The notes: generated by a model from the letters alone, not told the origin. Counted from the first letter of the stretch, positions 36,670-49,429 are shown. The stretch: DNA of 64,000 nucleotides from Trachythela sp. YZ-2020 (GCA_016169945.1 JADLSH010000052.1:1550001-1614000), one strand, 5' to 3'. Numbers and translations: made by a program.

Positions 36670-37140
36670 GGATTTATTGTCGCCATAGTGCTTACTCGCT
36701 CCAGCTTCCTGATTAAATTTTGTTCACGCGGTCCGCTCTCAGTTGCGTTAAATCTATCGACCAAAATACCACTTATTAATCGGGAATTATCGTCGTTTTA
36801 TCGGATTATATCGTGCATTTATTGCCATGGCAATACACCAAAGATATTTTCAAAAGATGTCTGCTCGTTTATTTCAACTTATTTGAAGTCGCGAAGGATT
36901 TTTCACCGTTTTTCTGGCCATGGTAAGTGTCAAGCTTGTTTAGTTCGTATAATGTTGCCTGGTGAATACATGTAGTTTTTAGTTTTAGGCCAATTTATTG
37001 TTCAAATCGAAAACGATAGATTTTTAGAGCAGTTCTTCAGGACTTGTCTAATGCATATTTCTTGGTGGTTTGACTTTATTTTAGAAATTTGTACCCGAGA
37101 GTTCTTGCGTATAACCCAGCGTATAACCAGGTATAACAAA
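36670..37140. other. Non-coding stretch
   Basis: No gene or element ends recognised. Confidence 0.4.
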
Positions 37141-38103
37141 TGCCTAAGTTCGACATCGTGGAAACGCGAGAAGAAAGCAAAAACGCAAGAAATAAGAGAA
37201 AATAATAACATCATCTCCGAGTTGAATGAGTAACTATCGTTGAAAGAACAACTTGTAAAGGAATTCAAGAGGAAGGTACGCTTGCAAAGCAAACTGGCTA
37301 AGGTGTCTAAGGGCCGATTGTTCAAAGCTGTGTTAGAATTTAAACTCCTGTTTTTTGCCAATTTGCCTTGTATAAAATGTAAGTCTGTTTATATTAAAAC
37401 TTTAGAAAATGAACTGTTGATTCAGACAATATTTAAGTTTATAAACAAGCTGACAAAAAGCTTGCTTTAAAGTTGTATGTTAACCTAGGATTGCGGTAAT
37501 CAATAATCATGTAGCTTTCGAACAACCGACCACAGGAATATAAACACGCTCTAAGGTAGGCAGGGAAGTAATGTGAGACGCCAGTGAAAAAGCTAATACT
37601 TTGCACATTTTTAGATAGAGGTGCTATTACAAGAAAAGATTAGCCTGCCTCGCCAGTCACATGCTCGAAATCCATCCTCATGCAGTTCATCATCTAGCGA
37701 GAAGCTTGATCTTCCCGATAGTGTGGCTCAGAAACGAAGGAAGCTAATGCTTGACAACGCAAAGGCTGTAAATTCCACAACTGCCGAAAATGATATGTCG
37801 AAAAGGAAGCACGCACTAAATGGTTTATGGAACACTTTAATAACTACTGCCAATGCCCAGGAAATGACGTATTACTTGAGAAAATCGCCGACAGTAATGG
37901 AAAAGGTCATTCCCAGCATTGTTAATTCAGCTGTTTAACAGTATGAACACAGCCAAAAGAATATGATTCGTTCAGTGGGTGTGTTGTACGAAGGAGGGAT
38001 ATCAAGCAAGAAGCAATTTAATCGAAAGAGAAGCAGAGAAATATTTGAAGTTGATGATAATGGAAAAAAGCACCAGATAACGTATATGCCTGTATGCAAG
38101 GTT

Positions 38104-39004
38104 TCAGAACTTGTCGATTACAAAGGAGTTATGAAGTTTGTAATTTCAGTCGATATTGGGGAATTGAAGGAAATTCCGAGAACGAAAAAGTCCGAATTTG
38201 ACAAGGGAAAGTGTCAACAAACTGCAGATATTGAAAAAAGTGACAGTTTACACCCGTCTGTAGCAGGGTGCTACAGGGACTTAGAGTCCTTTTTAATAAA
38301 GTTAGCTGGCTTGTATCTAGTAATTGATAGTAAACGACCAGGGTTTTTAACTTGGTTTGGTCGTGAAAAGGGCTCTTTCCTGGTGGCATTAGGTGCAGAT
38401 GGGACCCCTTTCGGTAAACATAACGAAGCTACCTCCTGGCTTTTATTGTTCTTAAATATTGGTGAGAGGGTAGCGAGTTGTGATGAAAATCATTTACTCT
38501 TCAGACAGAGTGCCCCTGAAGAACACCCATAATGAAAAAAGCACTGTGATAACGTATATGCCTCAGTATATGCGTTGCTTCAGAACTTGTCGATTACAAA
38601 GGAGTTATGAAGTTTGTAATTTCAGTCGATATTGGGGAATTGAAGGAAATTCCGAGAACGAAAAAGTCCGAATTTGACAAGGGAAAGTGTCAACAAACTG
38701 CAGATATTGAAAAAAGTGACAGTTTACACCCGTCTGTATAGGTGCTACAGGACTTAGAGTCCTTTTTAATAAAGTTAGCTGGGTTTGTATCTAGTAATTG
38801 ATAGTAAACGACCAGGGTTTTTAACTTGGTTTGGTCGTGAAAAGGGCTCTTTCCTGGTGGCATTAGGTGCAGATGGGACCCCTTTCGGTAAACATAACGA
38901 AGCTACCTCCTGGCTTTTATTGTTCTTAAATATTGGTGAGAGGGTAGCGAGTTGTGATGAAAATCATTTACTCTTCGGAGCAAATTGCCCTGAAGAACAC
39001 CCAT
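38104..39004 (+). repeat. Tandem duplication, unit ~475 bp
   Basis: The segment starting CTTGTCGATTACAAAGGAGT at 38,110 recurs at 38,586, and GAACACCCAT at 38,521 recurs at 38,994. The copies are nearly identical with a few small indels, so the duplication is recent relative to the decay of the gene. The second copy keeps the conserved continuation GANCPEEHPSVIEYG. Confidence 0.9.
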
Positions 39005-39203
39005 CAGTTATAGAATATGGTAGGCAGATAAGGAAAGATGTCGAAAAGATTGAAAAAAGTTCATATGTAATTGAGAACCAGAGGGTCACATTTGCATTTG
39101 AGTTGCTGCCAGCTGACATGAAATTGTTGGCATTTATATCAGGGAACTGCCCAATTCTGCTAAATAATTCTCATCATTTGCAGATGTATCAGCAGGTAAT
39201 ATT

Positions 39204-39362
39204 CAGGTTATGGGTTGTACTTGTGATAGGTCGGATGGTTATTTCAAACTTTGGAATTACCAGAACCGGGTAAAGGTTGCTCAGGTTATGGGTTGTACTT
39301 GTGATAGGTCGGATGGTTATTTCAAACTTTGGAATTACCAGAACCGGGTAAAGGTTGCTCAA
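39204..39362 (+). repeat. 78-bp tandem duplication
   Basis: Two identical copies of a 78-bp unit beginning CAGGTTATGGGTTGTACTTG, just downstream of the larger tandem duplication. Confidence 0.9.
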
Positions 39363-39929
39363 AAGGTTGAAGCATTTCAACGTTGCTCAAGCTAACTCCA
39401 ATTGATTATTTTAAACTTGGGAATTACTAGAACTGGGTAAAGGTTGCCTGCAAGGTTAAGTATCAACGTAAGCTAACTCCGAAGCTGATATTATTACTGA
39501 ATTATTAATATTTGTCCTCCATTCCAAAACAAGGATACCAAGTAGTGCAGTATATGTCTCAGATTAGCAGGCGACTGCCCCTTGAGGAAATTCCTCTTAT
39601 GTTTAAAAAAGGAGGTCAAAGCTAACAGGTTGTACAATGCCATATTAAGGTGCTTCCGGGAGGGGCGTAATTTACCGGTGAGGAGACCAGATTAATGTGT
39701 AATGGGTTCTGCAAGCTGGTAAAATGCATTCTTGAGAATGACACAAATCAAGTGCCAGATAGTCCAGACAATGGAAATCTCATAGTTTATGTGCTGGCAT
39801 TTATGGCAACTAACTTAAGGGATGCTGTAGCCATATTTTCACGCATGACAAACATGAATAAAGATCTCTTAAATGAGCTTGAAAAATGTTCAATGCAGCA
39901 TCATTATTCTTGAGGGTAACAGTACACTC

Positions 39930-40610
39930 TAAAAAATAGATGTGCTTAACAGCACGCCGACGTGTGTTACCTTTCGCACATTGTGTGTTACAGTGGCACA
40001 CCAAGCGTGTTATGCCTGGTGACCATAACATTTTAACACACCTTGACGTGCTTGTTAACATACTAGGTATGTTAAGCAGCACGATAATGCGTTCAGAAAC
40101 ACGCCCTTTAATAACACATCTTTTCCTGCTGTGTAGTTAAACACAGCTTTCAAATCTATTGCGTGTTTCTTGAGCACACCTTTCCAATACAACACGCCTG
40201 CGAAAGAGAACACACCTTGTGAGATAGCACGCGTTTATGAAATAGCACATCTTTTTCAGACAACACAGCTACTTTAAATCGCTACTAACACAACTAGGGA
40301 AGGTAACACATCTTACAAAGTAGCACGCCTTAACACTAGAACACACCTTTCCCATTAATTTTTTATTTTTGAACTTAACACACATCTGTTTTCAATCCAT
40401 TGCTAAAGGTTTTGAGGAGCCACCTTAAATATTTCATCTTAGGTCGATTAATCGCTATTTTTTTCTGGGAAGACAACCGTATTTTTGTGTTTTTACCTTC
40501 GGCGGTTGCTGCATGAGCCAGTCAAAGGATGAATTTGGTTTTGTTTCTAACACATCTTGGGGAAAACACACCTTGTAAAGTAACACACCCCTTGAGATTA
40601 TGTCCTTTAA
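39930..40610. repeat. Left subterminal array of ACACACCTT-type repeats
   Basis: Irregular, closely spaced copies of AACACACCTT, AACACGCC and GTAACACATC variants. Matched by an inverted counterpart at 44,385-44,877. Confidence 0.75.
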
Positions 40611-41639
40611 TATAATTATAATATATTCACTCTGTCGAAAATATGGAGTACAAGCAGGCTAATTTGGTGTGTAATGACACGAATATCGCAGTATGTTAAA
40701 GAAGCTTGTACTCTCACTATTTCGACAAGTGATTTTCAAATACATCACATAAAATATGCCGTGTGCCAAGTACAGTGTACTCAAATTTCGCAAACTTCCT
40801 GACGACAAAGTTTTCGACCAATGAGAAGTTGCGGTTCAGTATATTATTTTTGAATCTTTGGCGCATTCATTTGTCAGCCCGCTCGCTTTGTCTGGAATAT
40901 TCTGCTACTGTTTGGGCAGTTTTGTGCTCGAGTATCATAAAACCCAAGTTAATATAAAGAGACTACGCGATGGACATCCATGATTAAAACCGCGTTTATT
41001 TAGTGGAATGTAACGACATGATTAAATATCACTGTATCGAAGGAACAAAGTGCTTTGTTCAAAATATTGAATGACCACGGGGTAAAATTTATAGCTGTGT
41101 TTCCGACGTCTGGCCATCGTAATATCCTTCTCCTCACACAGAAGTAGACCAACTGGTTAAAAATAGTCTGCCTGAAGCTACGACAGTAACGATCAAATTA
41201 AACTATAGGTGAGTTGAGGAATTATATTGTCTTTGCCGATACTGTACGTCCTCTCAGCGTGCTCTTCGAGAGAACCCTTACGCGCTTAATAGTCATTCTC
41301 TACAAATGTTTTGATATATTTATACTCGTATTTAGAGTATTCCACGAATAAGTATAGCTTCCGAGCACAAACTGAAGCCCAGCACAAACTGTTAGAGGAT
41401 ATATTTAAATAACTTTATATTAATACAATGATTACTGCAAAAGTAATGCAACAAGATTTCGTTTGTCAATTGTTAGGACAAGTTTAGTTTCATCGTCTGA
41501 CATTTATATACAGGATTATATACTGAGCAATATAGCCAAGTAGGAAACATTTAGGGCACACTAGCTTTGCCGCAATATAACCTGATCACAGTTGAGCGTC
41601 ACAGTCTTGTCATGCTTTGATTAGACTGCCTGGCAGGCG

Positions 41640-43300
41640 TTATTAAAGGCAGCTAATAAGGCATTGTCAAAGTCCATGTCACAGTCCATGTCACATGAAT
41701 GCATGTACAGCATATGTATGACACTTTGTAACTGCAGGTTCTATGCAATATAAATTAAAATTCCAACTTCTATTTCCTTGGGTTTGGTTCATAATGCAAA
41801 AAACTACTTGTGACTCAATATCTGCATAATTAGTGTGAAGGTGAGATGGCTCATCTCTAGCCGTCCTGGACAAATGACCCATTTGACACAGGTAGCACTA
41901 TTCTGCAGTTACAGAGTAAAATATTCAAGTAGGGCGCATTAGGGTGCATTGCTGCTAAGTGAGATGATAAAGCATTTGGTCATTTAGGTGTAACAGTCCA
42001 GTCATGGCCGTCTTTGATATATATATATTGAATGCATGTACAGTATATCTATGACACTTTGTAGCTGCAGGTTTTATGCAATATAAATTTACACTTGTAA
42101 TATTTCATTGGGTTTGGTTTATAATGCAAAAAACTACTTGTGACTGAATTGCTGCATAATTAGTGTGAAGGTGAGATGGCCCATCTCTAGCCGTCCTGGA
42201 CAAATGACCCATTTGACACAGGTAGCACTATTCTGCAGTACAGAGTAAAATACAGTATGCAAGTAGGGGATATTAGGGTGCATTGCTGCTAAGTGGGCTA
42301 ATAAAGCATTGGGTGTAACAGTCCAGTTATAGCTGCCTTTGATAGATACTGAATACATGTACAGTATATGTATGACACTTTGTAGCTGCTGGTCCTATGC
42401 AAAATAAATGTACACTTGTAATATTTCATTGGGTTTGGTTTATAATGCAAAAAACTACTTGTGACTCAATTGCTGCATAATTAGTGTGAAGGTGAGATGG
42501 CCAATCTCTAGCCGTCCTGGACAAATGACCCATTTGACACAGGTACATGTAGCACTATTCTGCAGTACAGAGTAAAATACAGTATGCAAGTAGGGGACAT
42601 TACTAGGGTGCATTTCTGCTAAGTGAACTAATAAAGCATTGGGTGTAACAGTCCAGTTATAGCCGCCTTTGATAGATATTGAATACTGTACATGTACAGT
42701 ATATGTATGACACTTTGTAGCTGCAGGTTTTATGCAATATAAATTTACACTTGTAATATTTCATTGGGTTTGGTTTATAATATAAAAGTACTTGTGACTC
42801 AATTGCTGCATAATTAGTGTGAAGGTGAGATAGCCCATCTCTAGCCGTCCTGGACAAATGACCCATTTGACACAGGTAGCACTATTCTGCAGTACAGAGT
42901 AAAATACAGTATGCAAGTAGGGGGCATTAGGGTGCATTGCTGCTAAGTGAGCTAATAAAGCATTGGGTGTAACAGTCCAGTTATAGCTGCCTTTGATAGA
43001 TATTTAATACATGTACAGTATATGTATGACACTTTGTAGCTGCAGGTTTTATGCAATATAAATTTACACTTGTAATATTTCATTGGGTTTGGTTTATAAT
43101 ACATAAACGTTCTTCTGTCTCAATTGCTGCACAATTAGTGTGAATGTGAGATGGCCCTTCTCTAGCCGACCCATTTGACACAGGTAGCACTATTCTGCAG
43201 TACAGAGTAAAATATTAAAGTGGGGGACATCATGGTGCATTGCTGCTAAGTGAGCTAATAAAGCATTGGGTGTAAGAGTCCAGTCATTGGTATATAATGC
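41640..43300. repeat. ~325-bp tandem array, five units
   Basis: The anchor GACACTTTGTAGCTGCAGGT starts at 41,720, 42,053, 42,374, 42,709 and 43,028, so spacings are 319-335 bp. Each unit also has CATTGGGTTTGGTTTATAAT, TGACCCATTTGACACAGGTA and ACAGTATATGTATGACA. The last unit is partial. Short minus-strand frames (MGHLSRTARD...) are repeat by-products. Confidence 0.9.
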
Positions 43301-44384
43301 AAAAAGCTGCTTGAGTTCAAGTGTAAAGGTGAGAAGTTAAGGGCACGTTTATATTAAAGTTACCATGTGGGGAGATATGATAAGGGTTCATTGCTGCAAT
43401 TAAGAGCTAATAGGGAAGATTTAATTATTTCGCCCATGTCAAGCTAAATGTTAATACAAGCCTATTTTCAAAATTCCCATTGGGGACTGAATTAGTCTTG
43501 CAAAGATATGGTAAAATGATAACACTGCATGTATAGGGGGCACCTTGCAGTAGTCCCAAGGACATTGTCCTGTGTAATTGAGTAAAATGTATAAACAGAC
43601 AGAACGATTCTACAAATATTTAATCAAACTAATTAAGGGTAATGTTAACATATTTGTACAGTACAATTCAACGTGTTCTGCATGATCAAATTATCGAATT
43701 AACAAAAGCAAGCACTACACGAATGTTGAATGCTAGTTTAGCCCTTGCAGTGTTTTGTCTTCTTTGTTAATGTATATATTTTGCCTTCTATGTTATGTAT
43801 AGATATAATGCGTTTGTTCCTTGAGCATATTATAACTATGCATTTTTTCATTTTTGGTAGGCATCTTCCACGCATGACACTTGGTTCAAGGCACTCTATG
43901 CAGAAAATGACTTCAAATTCCATATCAATTGTTGGTCTGGTCGCTGCTACCCAGACGGAACACCGGCCTTGGATGCAACAGACATTATTCCATTCGTTTC
44001 TCAACTTAGAAATGATGTTTATTATTGTGACATTTAAACTGTCCCATAGCCCTAGATTAAATTGAGTTTTATAAATAAGTCTGAAATCAATTTACGTTTG
44101 GGCATATTTCTTTCTATCAAAAAAATAAAACCAAATGCAAATATGGAAACCCGCGAATATATTGTACTGTACTATACACACGGAATTGGACAGATTAATA
44201 GTGACAATTCAATCTAGGTTATCGTGTTTTAGAACGTCTTGTTTTGTTTGTTCACAATGTAACATTTTTGCCTTTTATAGTGACTGTAATCATAACATGC
44301 TGTAATAGACCTCTTCTGCTACCGTCTGAATAACATTATAAACATTTAAGACAGTTTAAGTCAAAGTGTATTTGCGTTTTTATT

Positions 44385-44877
44385 TATTTACGTGACGGTG
44401 TGCTATTTTAGCACAGCTAAAGATGTGTTGTTCAGGAACCCCAATGTCCTGCTGTTTAGCACATTTAAAGTCGTGCTGTTTCAGCACGGCTAAAATCATG
44501 TTGTTTCAGCACATCTAAAGTCGTGTTGTTTCAGCACATCTAAAGTCGTGTTGTTTCAGCACAACTGAAGTCGTGTTGTTTCAGCACAACTGAAGGTGTG
44601 TTAAGGAAACGCGTCTTTAGATGTGCTAAACCAACACATCTTTAAGGTGTGCTATCTTAACACACATGGAGGCGTTAGTAACACACCTATGCGTGTTTCC
44701 TAACGCACCATTTCAAGTAACACAGCTAAAGGTGTGTTGTTTTTTGGACAAGCCAAAAACACATCTTTTGTTGTGCTACTGTAACACATATTAGTATGTC
44801 ACCTAAACACACCTTAAGATGTGTTGTTTTGTGGACAAAAAAGTTGTGTTACTCAAACACACCTATTTTTTAGAGTG
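44385..44877. repeat. Right subterminal array (GTGTTGTTTCAGCACA)n
   Basis: Contains three to four regular units of the type AAAGTCGTGTTGTTTCAGCA (44,465-44,600), then irregular AGGTGTGTT repeats up to the TIR. Orientation is opposite to the left array. Confidence 0.75.
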
Positions 44878-45300
44878 TAAGTGTATGGACTCTAGGATAC
44901 ATTGTCCCAGTTCACACTAAGCAGATGTTTGGGAAGTATGGGGTGAGCTTAGGAATAAACACATTGCAAGGCCGCGAAGCAAAACACCAGCGAGTGGCAG
45001 AGTATGCTAAGAACACCACATTTAAGGATAGGTGGCGCCAGATATTTTGTCATGAGTATATGAGCTTAATTTAGCTTAGGCAGCAAAATCCTTATCGAGA
45101 TGATTATTGTAAGACAAACTTTAAATATGTACCTATTAGATGTAGTACAGATAACTTTTGTCATTGTGGTTAGCCCAAAAGCAGCATGTCAGCAAAATTT
45201 AAAATTTGCATAGCTGCCATTATGAGAGATATAAGTTTGAGTGTTAAAAGTAGAAAGATTTGTGCAAATTTGAAGTCGACGTCATCAAAAAAGTGACACT

Positions 45301-46722
45301 GGGGATTTTTACTGCAGAAGGTCTTGTACACGAAAGCAAGGCTGAGTTCTATTTAATATGCATCGTTCAGTGTTGACTGATGTAATTGTTATATTGACAT
45401 ATTTTACCCTTATTTTGTATACATTAAAATTAATTATACATTTTTGTATAGCATTTGAACTATTTAAATATTGAAAGTTAATTGAGTATATAAGTTATTT
45501 AAAACTTTTGATAATAAACTGTAAAGTAATAAATAAAGTTTTTTTAAACAACTGTGTGTTTTGTTATTACTGCAGCTTCAACAAACAATTTTTTTAAATG
45601 CAACAAATTCCTTCCCCTGGCAACCTTGCAAAAAGGCCTGATAAAACACAATTTGCTCATGATTTATTAAATTAACCCATAAAGATCAACGATATCCTCT
45701 TGACGAGTAAAATCATTTGGTGTTAGACTGGGTAAAAGGATAGGTTGGGTGTATTGCTGCTCAATGGGTTAATTAAAGTGCACCTCACCTCAAACTTTTT
45801 TTTGGCTATATCAAATCTTGGCATCATTTCTAGTGTATCCGTGAAACTTTTTATTTATTTGGTCAAATCATTCGATTTTTATGGCAGTTTAAACTTGGCA
45901 AGTTTTGGCATCACTTTTTGATGAACCGTCGTTACGAGGAGTATGGAACGAGTAAATTTTGTGACGTCATACAAGGTACTCGTCAAAATAAACTTTCGGC
46001 CCACGTGCAAATTCCCTGTATACTGTCGGCCATCTACATTTATATCAGACCTACAAGCACGAAACTGTGCGTAAGATGTTTCTCTTGATCAGAGCTTTCG
46101 ATCTATGCATCTTACATGCATAGAACGTGTGTTTTTCTCAAGAAAATGTGCACGAAAATTGATGTATCATGTATGTTTCGCCGGGATTATGTATTTTTTA
46201 GAAGTTTAGTGCCATTGAATTTTAGTACATTTTGCTGGTGGGCGAATAACGCGATAAATAATGAACTAACGAACTTGAAATAACCAATAGCTATCCCGTC
46301 ATGAAGAGAGCTTTATTTTCATGTATGATATGTCTATATAGCTTGTGTATATCCATTCAAACATTACTACAAATTTTGTATATTTTCAGCTTTCAAGCGC
46401 AGGACTTTAAAGAACGGATACCGGTTTAATTAAAGAGATATACAACCGATCTATTAGCCCGTATAACTTTGTAAATTTTGCATCTACAACCTTGAAACAA
46501 CTATGAACTTGTTCGTCATACCTGCAGCTTTCTATCCGTGCATAAAACATGTGTTTATCAACAAAAAAGCTTTAAATATATTTTACTAAGTTCATTTCGC
46601 GCCGCGGTGACATTGGCGCTGCGAAAGTGTGAGTAATATTCCATTTGGATATCGCTTCATAAGACATAACTCAGCCAATATCAGACCTACAAGCACGAAA
46701 CTGTACGTAAAATGTTTCTCTT
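45301..46722. other. Non-coding, with a dispersed repeat
   Basis: TTAAAGTGCACCTCACCTCA at 45,775 resembles a TTAA-type element end. The stretch 46,020-46,230 (AGACCTACAAGCACGAAACT... TTCGATCTATGCATCTTACA) is repeated at 46,682-46,731 continued at 49,080-49,170, i.e. split by the 2.3-kb element. Confidence 0.55.
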
Positions 46723-47307
46723 GAACAGATCCAACCTCGTTCCCAGGCTCTTTACCTACGCTCACCCCCGCTGCGGAAAAGACCCTGGTTCAGGCTGGTC
46801 ACGTGACACCTTCCACAGCTTTGTCCCGTGGGAGGGTACGCTAAGACGCGTAAAGCGCAAAAGTCATTTCCGGTAGAAATAAGCGTGTTCAAAGGAGCGG
46901 TAAAATAAATCAACAAAAAATCGCTTTTAAAGTTGCAAAAGGGCTCTAAATTGAGTTCTAAATTGAGTTTATAAAATAGCACAGAAGCCGTAGTAACAGT
47001 AACAGTAACAGTAACAATAGTCCATAACAGTTTTTTTGGCACAAGAAATTAATATACAAAGCAACTACAGTATAAACTATTGGGCAACCTTATATGAACA
47101 GTATAACAATCAAAACTAGAGTAAAAACAATTTGTAACTCAAACTTATTAGTCGAAAAGATACTTATATATTGTAGAATATAGAATTACAAGTTTGATAT
47201 TAAATAATTTAAAATTTGTTTTGTCTTTTGAAACGAGCGAAGCGCCGAAGAGATTGCGGTTTCAAAATTTCTCTTCTACAAATGAAGTGACACTGACTGA
47301 CCTAAAC

Positions 47308-47550
47308 CTGGTTACAGACGAGCAAGTTTTCTATGACAAGTTTTCATACGACAAGTTTTATTTACTCGTCTGTATGCATGGGCAAAAGTGCACTTCGCCC
47401 GACTTGTCATTGAGAGAAAATTGGCAAAATTTAATACCCATACAAACGAGCAAGTAAAACTTGTCATATGAAAACTTGTCATATGAAAACTTGTCATATG
47501 AAAACTTGTCATATGAAAACTTGTCATAAAACTTGCTCGTCTGTAACCAG
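47308..47550. mobile_element. Small MITE, 243 bp, with 16-bp tandem repeats
   Basis: Perfect 23-bp TIRs begin CTGGTTACAGACGAGCAAGT. The interior has five copies of AAAACTTGTCATATGA (about 47,456-47,530) and two imperfect ones near the left end. No target duplication recognised. Confidence 0.75.
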
Positions 47551-48114
47551 CTTAACTAGTTAAATCAAATAAAAAATCTACCTTGTCAGTTTAATGCACT
47601 GAAAACCAATAGCGAAAAATAAATTGACCAACATTTATGTTACAATTAATGTCAATGGCAACATGATTCGAACATTATATGTACAAAATAAAATGCCGAT
47701 ACAGCTAAGTAAACATTGGCAAACGCGTAAAAAGCTTTTTCACGTCTATTCTATTGTTCTCGAAATTGACAAAATTTGTAACAAGCCAAAGAGTAAACAT
47801 GATATATTCAAAATAAACTATAATTTACCCCCGTGTTAGCATCGCTGTGGACAATATAAAATTGCGCACGGAACAACTCAGCAAAAACTGATATGCATTT
47901 ATAAAGCTTTTCCTTTTTTTTCAAATGACAATTAAGTAAACTGTATAATTATAATTTACCTCCGTATTAGCGCCACCAGTAAAATTGTATTAATGCGCTG
48001 CAAACATTATGACGTTTGAACATTATGAACATTACATCGTTTGAACATTATGACGCTGTAAATCAAACATAACGGAGCGATCTTCTTTTCCGTGTTGTAG
48101 TTGAACTCCAACAA

Positions 48115-48325
48115 TTCAGATAGAATTCTGAATACTACACAGGATACTCGTCCACGATATGGTCTCCAAAGAGAACGAACTCATTCCTTCAAAATATATT
48201 TTACGAAGAACGGACTTCGTGTCTCTAACTGCCACATTTCTCAGTTCGTCATTGACGGTATTTAGGACATCCGTAAACGGGACGGAATCATACGACGCGG
48301 TTTTGGAAACAGGATCGTTGACAAC
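48115..48325 (-). pseudogene. Exon-like segment inside the 9-bp-TSD element (b)
   Basis: Begins right after an acceptor (CACTACAG) and stays open for about 70 codons: VVNDPVSKTASYDSVPF, then DELRNVAVRDTKSVLRKIYF. It follows exon-like segment (a) in the same orientation. The pattern resembles N-terminal exons of DUF6589-type genes, but the match is by eye only. Confidence 0.4.
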
Positions 48326-48480
48326 CTGTAGTGTATAGGAGATATTTTATTGGCTTTTAAACTTTACTCTTTAGAGTTCAGTGTATACCGCAAATGAAAT
48401 TGGAAATCTACACATAAATTATAGTATACAATATCTCATTACATAAATGATAATGAAATCATATAAAAAATATAACATAC

Positions 48481-48740
48481 CTCGGATTGTATAGTTTCTT
48501 TGTTGGATGAAAATGACAGGCTTCGGGTTGATCGCACTTCGCCTTCCAGACTAGTTCTTGCCCTTTTCTCCTCCGTGAAGTGCGTTGAAGGCGAAATATC
48601 AATACATCTCTTTGTTTGCATCATAGTTTTTTGGTTCCCACATATCATGCTTTGGAATTTTCCAGAATTATCCAGTCGTCTTTCACAAGGTCGGCACACA
48701 AGACGAGGAAGGGAGTTCTCTCACCATAGACCGCTTCAGC
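48481..48740 (-). pseudogene. Exon-like segment inside the 9-bp-TSD element (a), Cys-pair motif
   Basis: The minus strand reads SLPRLVCRPCERRLDNSGKF, then CIDISPSTHFTEEKRARTS, and ends at a donor-like site GAG|GTATGT (48,480). A CRPC pair followed by a basic linker is like the zinc exon at 7,506-7,919. An upstream stop in this frame means the 5' part is missing or was joined by splicing. A second open frame (48,645-48,902) overlaps on the same strand. Confidence 0.4.
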
Positions 48741-49079
48741 AAAAGCCAGTAGTTTGACATTTGCTTTATTGTACAGGTTTTTTGTATATTTTGGCTCATA
48801 TGCCGCAACAAAGTCGACACATAGACTCGGAGTTTGAAATTGAGCCATTGCTAATCTGGGCAGGTGAGCCCATGTTTTTGTATTTATTACGCCATTATTC
48901 ACTCATGCATGAATGTAAAATTGACATGTTTACTCAACTACCCCTCCCTCAGTGTTTTCAAAGCGCTAATTAAAAACACCCCAGATTCTGGGGTGTCACG
49001 TGACCAGTCTGAACTAGGGTCTTTTCCGCAGCGGGGGTGAGCGTAGGTAAAGAGCCTGGGAACGAGGTTGGAACAGATC

Positions 49080-49385
49080 TTTCGATCTACGCATCTTAGA
49101 TGTATGGAACGTATGTAGTTCTCAAGGAAATGTGCACGAAAGTTGACGTATGTTTCGCGGGTCAAACGACGAAAATATATCATGTGTACTAATTGTGTGT
49201 ATCAAACAAATGAAAATCGAATATCGAATATAGAATATAGAAAAAGCAGTAGCGCTTTTTGTATCTGCGAATGCAGATATATTGCCATCGTGCGAGTGTG
49301 TTAGCTTGTAGCCATTCAGCGACGAGCTTATATCAGCCAATCAGCGATTAGTTTACACGTCGTTTGACCAATTAGTGACAGCTAG
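49080..49385. other. Flank between the 9-bp-TSD element and the Polinton
   Basis: Right half of the repeat interrupted at 46,731, then AT-rich sequence with CCAATCAGCG-type motifs. No gene. Confidence 0.45.
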
Positions 49386-49429
49386 CTTAAAATGACGTAA
49401 GTAGTGTTAATTATGGGACACGAGCTCAT

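Larger units (their letters stand above)
39925..44877. mobile_element. TA-flanked TIR element, 4,953 bp, non-autonomous
   Basis: Ends are TA|CACTCTAAAAAATAG on the left and CTATTTTTTAGAGTG|TA on the right (39923-39924 and 44878-44879). TA duplication and short TIRs fit Tc1/mariner-type elements. Coding similarity to one gene is present on both sides, so this is a genuine insertion. Both subterminal regions are dense in repeats of the type AACACACCTT / AAGGTGTGTT, in opposite orientation. No transposase frame was found. Confidence 0.75.
37143..45300 (+). pseudogene. Decayed gene of an uncharacterised dispersed family, interrupted by a 4.95-kb insertion
   Basis: An ATG at 37,143 opens MPKFDIVETREESK; after a frameshift and a TAA (37231-37233) it continues LSLKEQLVKEFKRKVRLQSK, a coiled-coil-like N-terminus. 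Later pieces are 37,618-38,530 (KQFNRKRSREIF, then GREKGSFLVALGADGTPFGK), a second tandem copy of the middle part to about 39,200, and 39,695-39,920. After the insertion it resumes at 44,878: VWTLGYIVPVHTKQMF, INTLQGREAKHQRVAEY and a Cys-containing tail FCHCG. Proteins with these motifs are repeated in cnidarian and sponge genomes; I do not know their function. Stops, frameshifts, tandem duplication and the insertion make this copy non-functional. Confidence 0.65.
46732..49070. mobile_element. TIR element with 9-bp target duplication, 2,339 bp
   Basis: TIRs of 79 bp with two mismatches begin CAACCTCGTTCCCAGGCTCT and include CACCCCCGCTGCGGAAAAG and TGGTCACGTGACACC. The exact 9-bp sequence GAACAGATC flanks both ends (46723-46731 and 49071-49079). 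The empty site can be reconstructed by comparison with the related repeat at 46,020-46,230, which lacks the insertion. A 9-bp duplication points to a Mutator-type mechanism. No transposase inside; instead it holds a small MITE and exon-like segments on the minus strand. Confidence 0.85.

Noticed and set aside
41691..42866. Minus-strand frames MGHLSRTARD...
   Set aside because: Repeat by-products of the ~325-bp array.
45771..45800. TTAA + AGTGCACCTCACC as the end of another TTAA element
   Set aside because: No matching inverted end was found in the window.
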